Assembly (NCBI RefSeq): GCF_900187965.1
Contig: NZ_FZNL01000004.1
Coordinates: 130,251 to 194,250, forward strand
Length of the DNA: 64,000 bases
Source: Flavobacterium sp. ov086
GTDB lineage: Bacteria; Bacteroidota; Bacteroidia; Flavobacteriales; Flavobacteriaceae
Direction of reading: 5' to 3'
Positions 1 to 7,879 of the stretch are shown here, in pieces; position 1 is the stretch's first letter, and every line of letters begins with the position of its first letter. A program made the position numbers and the translations under genes. The notes under the pieces are model-generated. The model was given only the letters and a program-made list of their open reading frames with translations, did not search any database and was not told the origin of the DNA.

Positions 1-35
1 TTTTTAGAAATCAAACCCATATCGAAAAATAATTT

Positions 36-132
36 ACGTAGAGATGCACAGCAGTGCGTCTTAGTCTAAGATACAAAGGTTCTGAGGGACAGAGGTTCAA
101 AGGTTTTAACGTAGAGATGCACAGCAGTATAT
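36..132. repeat. Two copies of the GTAGAGATGCACAGCAGTGC repeat
   Basis: Two near-identical copies of a short repeat (about 36-61 and 109-132) are separated by a CAAAGGTTC-rich stretch. A third copy lies at 38096-38122, where AGATGCAC and GTGCATCT form an 8-bp hairpin around AGCA. The first 320 bases otherwise hold only the terminator at 152-175 and A+T-rich DNA. Confidence 0.75.
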
Positions 133-151
133 TTTTAACATTTTAATAAGA

Positions 152-175
152 CACCATTCGCAGCGGCGAGTGGTG
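152..175 (+). terminator. Rho-independent terminator of an upstream gene outside the window
   Basis: CACCATTCGC and GCGAGTGGTG pair as a 10-bp stem with one wobble around the loop AGCG and are followed by a T run. The gene it ends must lie left of the window. The same stem sequence, slightly varied, recurs at 1481-1504. Confidence 0.8.
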
Positions 176-320
176 TTTTTTGTTTAGAATGAAAATTAAA
201 ATTTGAAAATAATATAAGTTTTTTCGAAAGTAATATAAAATAATTCCGAACAAAGTTTTGATCTTTACAATAATGATTTAAAATTCAATTCAAAAGAAAA
301 ATAATCTAAATCAAAATAAG

Positions 321-440
321 ATGAACAATATTTTTAGAGGATTAATAGCGGGTTACGGTGCTAAAAAATTAGGCGGCGGATGTTTTAGTACCATTTTAGT
401 TTTTATAATTATATGGGTACTTCTAGGCCAATGTCACTAA
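321..440 (+). CDS. Small hydrophobic membrane protein (39 aa)
   Basis: ATG at 321 to TAA at 438-440 encodes 39 residues. The N-terminal half is amphipathic and glycine/lysine-rich (GAKKLGGG near residues 14-20), followed by one hydrophobic helix (about 21-36) and a short polar tail. Small single-helix proteins with a GAKKLGGGCFSTILVF-like core are, from memory, common unnamed proteins in Flavobacteriia. Function is unknown. It lies 123 bases ahead of the DUF808 gene on the same strand, so co-transcription is possible. Confidence 0.6.
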   Translation: MNNIFRGLIAGYGAKKLGGGCFSTILVFIIIWVLLGQCH

Positions 441-563
441 ATTTTAACTAGAAAAATCAACAAAAAAGTCTTAGATTAGCACCAATAAACAACCAGACTT
501 GTGGATTAAATTGGGTTCTCAAAACCAGTGAAGTACATAGTTTTTAAAAATAAAAAGAGTATA

Positions 564-1454
564 ATGGCATCAGGTTTTTTCGTACTATTAGACGATATCG
601 CAGCAATTATGGATGATGTTGCAGTAATGAGTAAAGTTGCAGCAAAAAAAACAGCAGGTATTTTAGGAGATGATTTAGCAGTAAATGCTGAGAAAGCTTC
701 AGGATTTGCTTCATCAAGAGAATTACCGGTATTATGGGCAATCAGCAAAGGTTCACTTCTTAACAAAGTAATCATTTTACCGATCGCTTTTTTATTAAGT
801 GCATTTTTTCCTATTGCTATTATCGTAGTTTTAGTTTTGGGAGGATTGTTTTTGGCCTACGAGGGAGCTGAAAAAATATACGAGTTTGTATTTCCTCATT
901 CTCATGAAGAATCAGAAGGAATAACCGAAGAAAACTTTACTGAAGAACAAATTCTTGAAATGGAAAAAGGAAAAATAAAATCAGCCATAGTAACCGATTT
1001 TATTCTTTCTGTTGAAATCGTAATCATCGCTTTGAGTACCGTAGTTGGTAAACCTATTTCACAGCAAATTATAGTAGTTTCTATTATTGCAGTCATCGCA
1101 ACTATTGGTGTTTACGGTATTGTAGCATTAATTGTTCGTATGGACGAAGCAGGTTATAAACTTATTAAGTTTAGTAAAAAGGAGAAAAGTATAGCGAAAT
1201 TTATTGGTAATATTTTGGTAAAAGCACTTCCGCTAATTATAAAAAGTTTGACCGTAATTGGTACAATAGCTTTACTATTAGTTGCCGGAGGTATTTTTGT
1301 GCATCATATTCCATTTTTCCATCATTTATCACTTAAAATTAATCTCCCAGATATTATAAAAGAATTTGTAGTTGGTTTAGCCTTAGGACTTGTGGTTTTG
1401 GTTATAGTAAATTTAATAAAAAAAATAATTCCCAAAAAAGCTGTTAAAGCATAA
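564..1454 (+). CDS. DUF808 family inner-membrane protein (YedI-like)
   Basis: A 296-residue protein beginning MASGFFVLLDDIAAIMDDVA, the hallmark N-terminus of the DUF808/YedI family. An in-frame ATG at 528 would add 12 residues, but the family start matches 564. After a conserved region (KTAGILGDDLAVNAEKASGF) several hydrophobic segments follow, roughly at residues 68-96, 150-200 and 227-290, with a charged loop near 110-150. The family is widespread and membrane-embedded; its biochemical role is not established. The gene is followed by a strong terminator at 1481-1504. Confidence 0.9.
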   Translation: MASGFFVLLDDIAAIMDDVAVMSKVAAKKTAGILGDDLAVNAEKASGFASSRELPVLWAISKGSLLNKVIILPIAFLLSAFFPIAIIVVLVLGGLFLAYEGAEKIYEFVFPHSHEESEGITEENFTEEQILEMEKGKIKSAIVTDFILSVEIVIIALSTVVGKPISQQIIVVSIIAVIATIGVYGIVALIVRMDEAGYKLIKFSKKEKSIAKFIGNILVKALPLIIKSLTVIGTIALLLVAGGIFVHHIPFFHHLSLKINLPDIIKEFVVGLALGLVVLVIVNLIKKIIPKKAVKA

Positions 1455-1480
1455 ATCTAAACGATATTAAAAATGTAAAA

Positions 1481-1504
1481 CACCATTCGCCGCGGCGAAT
1501 GGTG
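1481..1504 (+). terminator. Rho-independent terminator after the DUF808 gene
   Basis: CACCATTCGC and GCGAATGGTG form a perfect 10-bp stem with loop CGCG, followed by a long T run. The 288 bases from here to 1792 contain no further gene, only A+T-rich DNA and the promoter noted at 1725-1755. Confidence 0.92.
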
Positions 1505-1724
1505 TTTTTTTTTTGGAGCAAAATAATCATTTTCAAAAGACCTACAGTCCCATTATCCACCATATTTTTTTTCGCAAAAGCTCAAAAAAAAGATGCCGTT
1601 TCTACCCGGGGCCATGCCAGAAATTTTAGTTTTTTATAAGAAATAACGGTGGTTGCGTAATTTTTTTTAATTGATTAAAATATTGATTTATAGTTGATTA
1701 ATGCTTTTGGTGAGTTTTTTAACA

Positions 1725-1755
1725 TTTGTGTGAAGCAACCAAAGCAACACATTTG
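1725..1755 (+). promoter_or_regulatory. Candidate promoter for the lipoprotein gene
   Basis: TTTG at 1725-1728 is separated by 19 bases from CACATTTG at 1748-1755. This resembles the Bacteroidota consensus TTTG-N19-21-TAnnTTTG with one mismatch in the -7 box. The start codon follows 37 bases later. Confidence 0.45.
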
Positions 1756-1792
1756 CATCTTCATAGTAATTAACAATTAATTATAATTTTAT

Positions 1793-2206
1793 ATGAAAAA
1801 TTTTAAACTTAAATCAGTTTTAGTAGTATTATTTTTAGGAACAGTATTAATTTCATGCAGTAATGACGATGATAAACCGACTCCTCCGGTTACGAATACA
1901 AAAATTTCTTTTGCATCGGCAGTTACAGGACCAGCAACAGGAAAAGTAAATGATGAATTAAGTTATGAAGTAACTTATACTCCTGATACTGCTTGTGGCG
2001 TATTCAGTAAATTTGCAGAAGTATCAATTGGAGCTGCAAAAGGATTTGGAGTAGAAGTAAAATATCCATCAGACGTTTGTACACTACAAACACCACAACC
2101 TCAAAAAGCAGTTTACAAATATAAAGCTACTGCAAAAGGAACTTTCGAATTTAAATTCCAAAAATCAGCAACTGAATTCATAATTCAGAAAGTGGTTATT
2201 GATTAA
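1793..2206 (+). CDS. Small secreted lipoprotein of unknown function
   Basis: A 137-residue protein with a classical lipoprotein signal: a lysine-rich start, a hydrophobic core and the lipobox LISC with Cys at about residue 22, followed by SNDDDKP. The Asp-rich stretch after the cysteine resembles the Bacteroidota lipoprotein export signal for surface display. The mature part looks like a single beta-sandwich-type domain and contains two cysteines (DTACGVF and SDVCTLQ) that could form a disulfide. It is a monocistronic unit between a terminator and the repeat-rich region before the amidase gene. No specific family was recognised. Confidence 0.75.
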   Translation: MKNFKLKSVLVVLFLGTVLISCSNDDDKPTPPVTNTKISFASAVTGPATGKVNDELSYEVTYTPDTACGVFSKFAEVSIGAAKGFGVEVKYPSDVCTLQTPQPQKAVYKYKATAKGTFEFKFQKSATEFIIQKVVID

Positions 2207-2353
2207 ATTCTAAGTTGATAATTTAGGATAGGAACCATTTTATAAATGTTTGATTCTGGTATAAAGGAATGAAATATTTGTAAAATGGTTTTCTTTTTTA
2301 GTTTTAGAGTTTTTAATAAAAAAAACAGGAAGAGTAACAAGATAATCTCCCAA

Positions 2354-2371
2354 TCCCTATAGCTATCGGGA
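2354..2371. repeat. TCCCGATAGCTATCGGGA palindrome (variant copy)
   Basis: One-mismatch copy of an 18-bp palindrome that recurs at 11384-11401, 21112-21129 and 38137-38154, always outside genes. The stretch 2207-2531 contains this repeat and the amidase promoter; I saw no credible gene in it. Confidence 0.8.
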
Positions 2372-2482
2372 GTAAGAGTGCAACGTTTTATTTTTTTTGC
2401 GACTTCGAGACTTTGCGGGCATATTTCGTAAGAGTAAAAAAAGTCCAAGGTTTTTGCGCTTAATGACAAGTAATTTCTGGCC

Positions 2483-2513
2483 TTTGTCATTCCTTTAAAA
2501 ATTACTATTTTTG
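2483..2513 (+). promoter_or_regulatory. Strong-match promoter for the carbamoylputrescine amidase gene
   Basis: TTTG (2483-2486), exactly 19 bases, then TATTTTTG (2506-2513) matches the Bacteroidota promoter consensus perfectly. Transcription should start near 2518-2520. This makes a TTG start at 2511 impossible and supports the ATG at 2532. Confidence 0.8.
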
Positions 2514-2531
2514 CACTCTAAATTTTATGTC

Positions 2532-3419
2532 ATGCCGAAAAGAAAATATAAAATCGCCGTTATTCAGTTAAATCTAAATGATGTTGCCGAAAATAATCTT
2601 AAAAAATGTACTAGTTGGGTAAAAGACGCTGCCAATAAAGGGGCTGAAGTTATCTTACTTCCTGAATTATATAGCAGTCATTATTTTTGTCAAAGTGAAG
2701 ATGTGGATAATTTTGCATTAGCAGAACCACTTTACAGTACTTCGTTTATTGCTTTTAGCGCTTTGGCAAAAGAATTAGGAGTAGTAATTATTGTTCCTTT
2801 CTTCGAGAAAAGAATGGCAGGAATCTACCATAATAGTGCTTATATTATTGATACTGACGGAACAGAAGCTGGTTTATACCGTAAAATGCATATTCCGGAC
2901 GATCCACATTTCTATGAGAAATTCTATTTTACTCCGGGAGATTTAGGTTTTCAGGCAATTGAAACTAAAAAAGGAAAAATTGGAACACTTATTTGTTGGG
3001 ATCAATGGTATCCGGAAGCAGCTCGTATCACCGCTTTAAAAGGTGCTGAAGTATTGTTTTACCCAACAGCAATTGGTTGGCATCCAAAAGAAAAAGAGCA
3101 ATATGGTGAAAACCAATACGGCGCATGGATGAACGTTATGAAAGGTCACGCTGTAGCAAATGGAGTTTTTGTTGCTGCTGCAAACAGAATTGGTTTAGAA
3201 AAATATATTGAAGGAACAGAGGGAATTCAGTTTTGGGGAGCTTCGTTTATCGCGGGACCACAAGGTGAAATATTAGCTCAGGCTTCACATGATCAGGAAG
3301 AAATTTTAATTGCCGAAGTTGATTTGGATTTACAGGAAAATGTACGTCAGAACTGGCCATTTTTCAGAGACAGAAGAATTGATGCTTTTGGAGATATTAC
3401 AAAAAGAGCAATAGACTAA
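2532..3419 (+). CDS. aguB: N-carbamoylputrescine amidase
   Basis: A 295-residue carbon-nitrogen hydrolase of the nitrilase superfamily. The catalytic triad is visible: Glu45 in LLPELYSSHYFCQ, Lys119 in YRKMHIPDDP and Cys155 in GTLICWDQWYPEA. The PELY/HYFCQ and DDPHFYEKFYFTPGD signatures are typical of N-carbamoylputrescine amidase, which releases putrescine, CO2 and ammonia in the last step from agmatine. The start at 2532 is chosen because the perfect promoter covers the upstream TTG. The partner agmatine deiminase lies about 3.2 kb downstream, separated by two minus-strand genes. A bidirectional terminator follows. Confidence 0.93.
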   Translation: MPKRKYKIAVIQLNLNDVAENNLKKCTSWVKDAANKGAEVILLPELYSSHYFCQSEDVDNFALAEPLYSTSFIAFSALAKELGVVIIVPFFEKRMAGIYHNSAYIIDTDGTEAGLYRKMHIPDDPHFYEKFYFTPGDLGFQAIETKKGKIGTLICWDQWYPEAARITALKGAEVLFYPTAIGWHPKEKEQYGENQYGAWMNVMKGHAVANGVFVAAANRIGLEKYIEGTEGIQFWGASFIAGPQGEILAQASHDQEEILIAEVDLDLQENVRQNWPFFRDRRIDAFGDITKRAID

Positions 3420-3444
3420 TTTCTGATTAGAATAAAAATAAAAA

Positions 3445-3470
3445 GGCTGCTTCAATTATTTGAAGCAGCC
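3445..3470. terminator. Bidirectional terminator between aguB and the OmpA gene
   Basis: GGCTGCTTCA and TGAAGCAGCC form a perfect 10-bp stem with an A run on the left and a T run on the right, so it can end both converging transcripts. Confidence 0.93.
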
Positions 3471-3492
3471 TTTTTTAATAGTATGGTATTAT

Positions 3493-4758
3493 TTACTTTA
3501 CTTGGAAAGTAACTCTTCTCACGATTTGACGAGCTTCTTTAGATTTTTTATTCACAGAAGTGTCTTCACCATTAGCAATTACATTCAATCTCGAAGCATC
3601 AATTCCGGCATTAGTTGCAACTTTTTTCACAGCCTCAGCTCTTTTTCTTGATAATTCGGTATTATAACTAGAATTTCCAATTTCGTCAGCATAACCTATG
3701 ATATCTGCAGATTTACCAGGATTGTTTTTCAAGTATTTCACTAAGAAGTCAACACCGGATAACGAAGCATTTGTTGGTTTTGAAGAGTTAAAATCGAAGT
3801 AAACGTTTACATATCCACCGTTAATCAATTCTTCTACAGTATTATTTGTTGCGGTTTCGCTGCCTTTTTTAGAATAAGTTTTATCTAAATAACTTTCTAA
3901 TTCATCCGGTACACCATTTTGATTGTTATCAATAGATTGACCTTTTGTATTAACAGCAACTCCTGAAACTGTATTTGGCTCTAAATCATATAGATCAGCA
4001 ACACCGTCTTTATCAGTATCAATAAGATTAGTTTCAATTGTAGTAACTCTGTCTTTCAATTTATTTAATCTTTCATTATCCTCAGAATACCAGTCAGCGT
4101 GTTTCTCATTTTTACCTAAGTAGAAAGTCAAACCAACAGAAGCATTTACTAATACTCCTTCTAAAGAGCTATAGGCAGGAGTTCCATGTCCATCAAAGTT
4201 ATGGTTTTGTCTTCCGTTAATAATTCCCGTTAAATCTCCGGTTAAAGCAACTCTATTGCTTAGTCTTACTTGCCCTGTTAGTCCCATGATTCCATGAGCC
4301 ATATAATCTTTTCCGTCAAAACCATCATCATTGCTTAATTGCGAAACTCCAAATCCACCATGCGCTAATAAACCGAAAGTGTTTGTCCATGTCTCAAAGT
4401 TCAAAGCTCTTCCAAGGTTAACAACCCCTTGCAAACTTGCTCTGTAATATTTGCTGTCGAAGTTAGGAGTATCACTACGTTCCTGAAGTTGATCGTAACC
4501 AACATCCAGTTTCAATCCAAATTTAGGGTTAAACATATATCTCACACCTAAGTCTGTGTGAAAAAGGCCAAGGGTTTCTGATGAATAACCCGGGGTCATT
4601 GCTCGCACTGGTTTATTTACACCACCATTTAATTCAACAGACCATTTATTATAAGCAGGTTGATCAACTGAAGGTTGATTTGTAGTTGTAGCCATATTTT
4701 GTGCATTTGCTGCAAATGCTAGTAGTACAAGAGATACGGAAGCTAATTTCTTTTTCAT
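3493..4758 (-). CDS. OmpA-family outer-membrane protein with calcium-type repeats
   Basis: A 421-residue protein with a signal peptide ending near AFAANAQ (residue 20). A porin-like beta-barrel region covers about 35-215 and ends in TFYLGKNEKH. A short coiled segment (225-246) follows, then thrombospondin-type-3-like acidic repeats (DTDKDGVADLYD at 248-259, DNNQNGVPDELE at 277-288). The OmpA/MotB peptidoglycan-binding domain is at 318-421, with VYFDFNSSKP and the LSRKRAEAV helix. It should anchor the outer membrane to the cell wall. CAAAATTA at 4800-4807 reads as a -7 box TAATTTTG on its strand, about 40 bases before the start. Confidence 0.93.
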   Translation of the reverse strand: MKKKLASVSLVLLAFAANAQNMATTTNQPSVDQPAYNKWSVELNGGVNKPVRAMTPGYSSETLGLFHTDLGVRYMFNPKFGLKLDVGYDQLQERSDTPNFDSKYYRASLQGVVNLGRALNFETWTNTFGLLAHGGFGVSQLSNDDGFDGKDYMAHGIMGLTGQVRLSNRVALTGDLTGIINGRQNHNFDGHGTPAYSSLEGVLVNASVGLTFYLGKNEKHADWYSEDNERLNKLKDRVTTIETNLIDTDKDGVADLYDLEPNTVSGVAVNTKGQSIDNNQNGVPDELESYLDKTYSKKGSETATNNTVEELINGGYVNVYFDFNSSKPTNASLSGVDFLVKYLKNNPGKSADIIGYADEIGNSSYNTELSRKRAEAVKKVATNAGIDASRLNVIANGEDTSVNKKSKEARQIVRRVTFQVK

Positions 4759-4914
4759 GATATCAAAAATTTAAGTTGGTTTTTATTTTAAACTCATGAC
4801 AAAATTATGAGACACGTTTTAGATTGTGTTCTATTTGCTCTTACATAATTCCCATCTTTTGGCTTTTAATTATGTAAATTAGTTAAAATAAGGCTGGTAA
4901 ATGATAAAAAAAAA

Positions 4915-4936
4915 GGGTAAAACTTATGTTTTACCC
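4915..4936 (-). terminator. Terminator after the choice-of-anchor lipoprotein gene
   Basis: GGGTAAAAC and GTTTTACCC form a 9-bp stem with loop TTAT. On the minus strand it is followed by a run of nine T, directly downstream of the stop at 4962. Confidence 0.9.
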
Positions 4937-4961
4937 TTTTTTGAATTTATGAATGTGAAAA

Positions 4962-6485
4962 TTATTTTAAATCCGGTTGATAGATTTTTATAGTTCCGTC
5001 GCCTTCGCTGCTTACAACTAATAAGCTTCTTTTTGTTGGACTTTTAGAAGCTGGGATAAAAAGAACGCCTTCTGGAGCATCACCTGTTTTTACAGTTTGA
5101 AGATATTGCGGAGAAGCGGGATTAGTTACGTCATAAGTCATAAAAGCATCAGATCTTTCTAAACCAACAAACAAAATATTTTGAGTTCCCATTTTAACAG
5201 CAACCACAGCTTCAGGCTCAGAACCCTTATCATCACTGCGTTTGTCATCATAAGTTCCTAATTCTTGTGTTTTTTTATCTACATCATTTTTACTGTCGTA
5301 AACGATTTTTCCAGTGTTTCCATTCCAGATAGAAAAAGAACGAGCGCCAAAAGCTACCATCTCGTCCAGGTCTCCATCACCGTCAGTATCTCCCATATCA
5401 GTAACAAGATTTAGTCTTCCTAAGTTTGGTTCTAATTTTAAAGTTGCAGCATTAGGAAAAACTGTTGCATCCAGCGTCATGTCTTTCATTCTTTTTATAT
5501 CTGAGTAAGCTGCATATTCTCTTGCATCACCTTCATTTGCAGTAACAAAATAAGGAATACTATTTGCAGTAAAATGACTAATGCCGTCAGGCATAAACAT
5601 TCCTTTTACTTTCCATGGATTAAAAGCAATTTTATCATCTTTATCACTTACATCAATTGCATTGTCTGCCGTATTGAAATCTTTAAAACCTAAAGGATAA
5701 ATTGCAGTAATAGTTTTAGAAGTCAAATCTACTTTTGCAACACCATTATTTTCCTGCAAAGTAACCCAAGCAGTTTTAGAATCATCAGAGATTGTTACAT
5801 ATTCAGGCTCAATGTCCTGAGCAAAGCTTTTTGCAAATTTCGAAATTCTAAAGCCTTCTTTTTGCAAAGCAACAGCCTGACCGCTAAGAGAAGCAAAATT
5901 TAAAGTAGTAACCGCATAATTATTTGTTATCTCTATAATAGAAATAGTTCCTTCCGGATCTTGCGAGTAATCCGTATTTGGTTCCCCTTCGTTAGCTGTC
6001 ATAATGTATTTTCCGTCAGGCGAAAAAGTTATCATATCTGGCAATGCCCCAACGGTAATTTGTTTAATTAAGCTTAAATCAGAAGTATTAAAAACAACTA
6101 CTTTTCCATTTCCTTGTTTGTTAACCGTTGATTCTAATGCCACGGCAAGTTTTCCGTCAAAAACAGAAACACTATTTGAAGCACCTTCATATGACGTCAA
6201 ATCTATTTTACCAATTTTAGTTGGTTTTGTAGGATCAGTCAAATCAATTACATCGATTTGGTTTGTCCCACTATTATTTACTGTAAAAAGTTTTTTTGTT
6301 TTTTCGTCATAAGCCGAAATTTCTGCTGCGCCTTCACCACCAATTGTTATGGAGCCAATTTCTTTAAAAGTTGCAGGATTTTCATTTATAGCAACTTCAG
6401 GAGTTTCGGGTTTTGCATTTTCATCGTTATTACAGCTCGTCATGATAATTGCAGCTGTTAATAATGAGATACTTAGTTTTTTCAT
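4962..6485 (-). CDS. Choice-of-anchor I-type beta-propeller lipoprotein
   Basis: A 507-residue protein with a lipoprotein signal (lipobox MTSC, Cys at about residue 18). It is followed by repeated beta-propeller strands such as KLFTVNNSGTNQIDVIDL, FSPDGKYIMTANEGEP and TAWVTLQENNGVAKVDL. The NEGEPNTDY and TANEGDAREY motifs and the calcium-like DMGDTDGDGDLDE loop (about residues 364-376) match the choice-of-anchor-I/alkaline-phosphatase-like group of secreted proteins. Function is not defined; surface or periplasmic binding is likely. It is convergent with nothing and ends at its own terminator. CAAATTTA at 6506-6513 gives a -7 box TAAATTTG upstream. Confidence 0.83.
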   Translation of the reverse strand: MKKLSISLLTAAIIMTSCNNDENAKPETPEVAINENPATFKEIGSITIGGEGAAEISAYDEKTKKLFTVNNSGTNQIDVIDLTDPTKPTKIGKIDLTSYEGASNSVSVFDGKLAVALESTVNKQGNGKVVVFNTSDLSLIKQITVGALPDMITFSPDGKYIMTANEGEPNTDYSQDPEGTISIIEITNNYAVTTLNFASLSGQAVALQKEGFRISKFAKSFAQDIEPEYVTISDDSKTAWVTLQENNGVAKVDLTSKTITAIYPLGFKDFNTADNAIDVSDKDDKIAFNPWKVKGMFMPDGISHFTANSIPYFVTANEGDAREYAAYSDIKRMKDMTLDATVFPNAATLKLEPNLGRLNLVTDMGDTDGDGDLDEMVAFGARSFSIWNGNTGKIVYDSKNDVDKKTQELGTYDDKRSDDKGSEPEAVVAVKMGTQNILFVGLERSDAFMTYDVTNPASPQYLQTVKTGDAPEGVLFIPASKSPTKRSLLVVSSEGDGTIKIYQPDLK

Positions 6486-6636
6486 TTTAGTTTTTTTAGT
6501 TTTGCCAAATTTAATTCGCAGAACTTCGCTGTATATTAAGCTTTCATTATTTAATCTTTAACTTAATTTTTATCAGAAATTTTAGCTTAATTCCAATTTG
6601 ATTTCATTGTACTATTTTATAATCCTTTCGAATGAT

Positions 6637-6644
6637 TATCTTTG
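6637..6644 (+). promoter_or_regulatory. -7 promoter box of the agmatine deiminase gene
   Basis: TATCTTTG matches TAnnTTTG, 26 bases ahead of the start codon. The -33 half is weak (A/T-rich, no clear TTTG at the right distance). Confidence 0.5.
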
Positions 6645-6670
6645 CATACTTTCAAATTTAGAACCTCTTT

Positions 6671-7711
6671 ATGTCAACAAATAATAGAAGATTTCCAGCA
6701 GAATGGGAAAAACAACAAGGAATTGTATTGTGTTTTCCGCATAATGGTAATGACTGGCCAGGAAAATATGAGGCTGTTCAATGGGCTTTTGTAGAATTTA
6801 TTAAAAAAGTAGCCACTTTTGAAACTGTTTTTTTGGTCGTAGCCGATGAAAAAATGAAAGAAAAAGTAGCCGAAATGTTGGAAAGAGCACGTGTAAACCT
6901 TGCCAATGTTTCTTTTATTATTCATAAAACAAACAGAAGCTGGATGCGCGATTCAGGACCAATTATTGTAAAAAATGGTTCAAAAAGAGAAGCGCTAAAC
7001 TTCAATTTTAACGGTTGGGCAAAGTACAAAAATTATCAGTTAGATAAATTTGTTCCAGGCAAAATAGCCGATTTTATTGATGTTCCTTTAACACAAGTAA
7101 TGTACAAAGGAAAACCAGTAATTGTAGAAGGAGGCGCAATTGATGTAAACGGAAGAGGGACTTTATTGACTTCTGAAGAATGTTTAATGCACCCAACAAT
7201 TCAGGTTCGAAATAAAAACTTCACTAAAGAAGATTACGAAGCAGTTTTTAAAGAATATTTAGGAGTTACAAACGTAATCTGGCTTGGAGACGGAATAGAA
7301 GGCGACGATACTCACGGACATATCGATGATTTATGCCGATTTGTAAATGAAGATACGATTGTGACGATTGTAGAAACAGATAAAAACGATTCAAATTACA
7401 AACCATTGCAGGATAATTTAAAACGTTTACAAAACGCAAAACTAGAAGATGGAAAATCTCCAACAATTGTTGCATTGCCAATGCCAAAACGTGTAGATTT
7501 TGAAGATTTAAGATTACCGGCAAGTTATGCTAACTTCTTAATCTTGAACAAATGTGTTTTAGTACCAACTTTTAATGACAGTAACGATAGAGTAGCACTG
7601 AATATATTATCTGAATGTTTCCCTGATAGAGAAGTAATCGGAATTAGTTGTATCGATTTTATCTGGGGATTTGGAACTTTACATTGTTTGAGCCAACAGA
7701 TTCCGGCTTAG
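6671..7711 (+). CDS. aguA: Agmatine deiminase
   Basis: A 346-residue guanidino-group-modifying enzyme of the peptidyl-arginine-deiminase/agmatine-deiminase family, converting agmatine to N-carbamoylputrescine and ammonia. Visible motifs are the N-terminal RFPAEWEKQQG, the substrate-binding TNRSWMRDSGP (about residues 92-102), GDDTHGHIDD containing the catalytic His/Asp, and the C-terminal nucleophile Cys339 in GTLHC. Length is usual for the family. Together with aguB at 2532-3419 it makes the complete two-enzyme agmatine-to-putrescine route, although the genes are separated by two unrelated minus-strand genes. Confidence 0.93.
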   Translation: MSTNNRRFPAEWEKQQGIVLCFPHNGNDWPGKYEAVQWAFVEFIKKVATFETVFLVVADEKMKEKVAEMLERARVNLANVSFIIHKTNRSWMRDSGPIIVKNGSKREALNFNFNGWAKYKNYQLDKFVPGKIADFIDVPLTQVMYKGKPVIVEGGAIDVNGRGTLLTSEECLMHPTIQVRNKNFTKEDYEAVFKEYLGVTNVIWLGDGIEGDDTHGHIDDLCRFVNEDTIVTIVETDKNDSNYKPLQDNLKRLQNAKLEDGKSPTIVALPMPKRVDFEDLRLPASYANFLILNKCVLVPTFNDSNDRVALNILSECFPDREVIGISCIDFIWGFGTLHCLSQQIPA

Positions 7712-7720
7712 TTTAATAAT

Positions 7721-7804
7721 AATCTCGCAAAGACGCGAAGCCGCAAAGTTTAAAGTATAAAAACTTAAAAAACAAGCTTTGCGACTTCGCGTCTTTGCGA
7801 GATT
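7721..7804. repeat. Long CGCAAAG-type hairpin repeat
   Basis: Arms 7721-7740 and 7785-7804 are perfect 20-bp inverted copies built from CTCGCAAAGACGCG. Related words occur at 39845-39890, 49018-49083 and 63110-63165. It lies just downstream of aguA and is an intergenic repeat rather than a gene. Confidence 0.8.
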
Positions 7805-7816
7805 CAAACATAAAAA

Positions 7817-7842
7817 AACCTTGTTAGCCAACTAACAAGGTT
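7817..7842. terminator. Bidirectional terminator between aguA and fahA
   Basis: AACCTTGTTAG and CTAACAAGGTT pair over 11 bp around a four-base loop, with an A run on the left and a T run on the right. It can serve both convergent genes. Confidence 0.92.
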
Positions 7843-7879
7843 TTTTCATTTATATATCTTCTGATATTTTAGTATCTCT

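Noticed and set aside
2203..2490. Open frame of 95 codons on the minus strand
   Set aside because: It covers the intergenic palindrome and the aguB promoter, has low-complexity lysine/leucine-rich content and no family resemblance.
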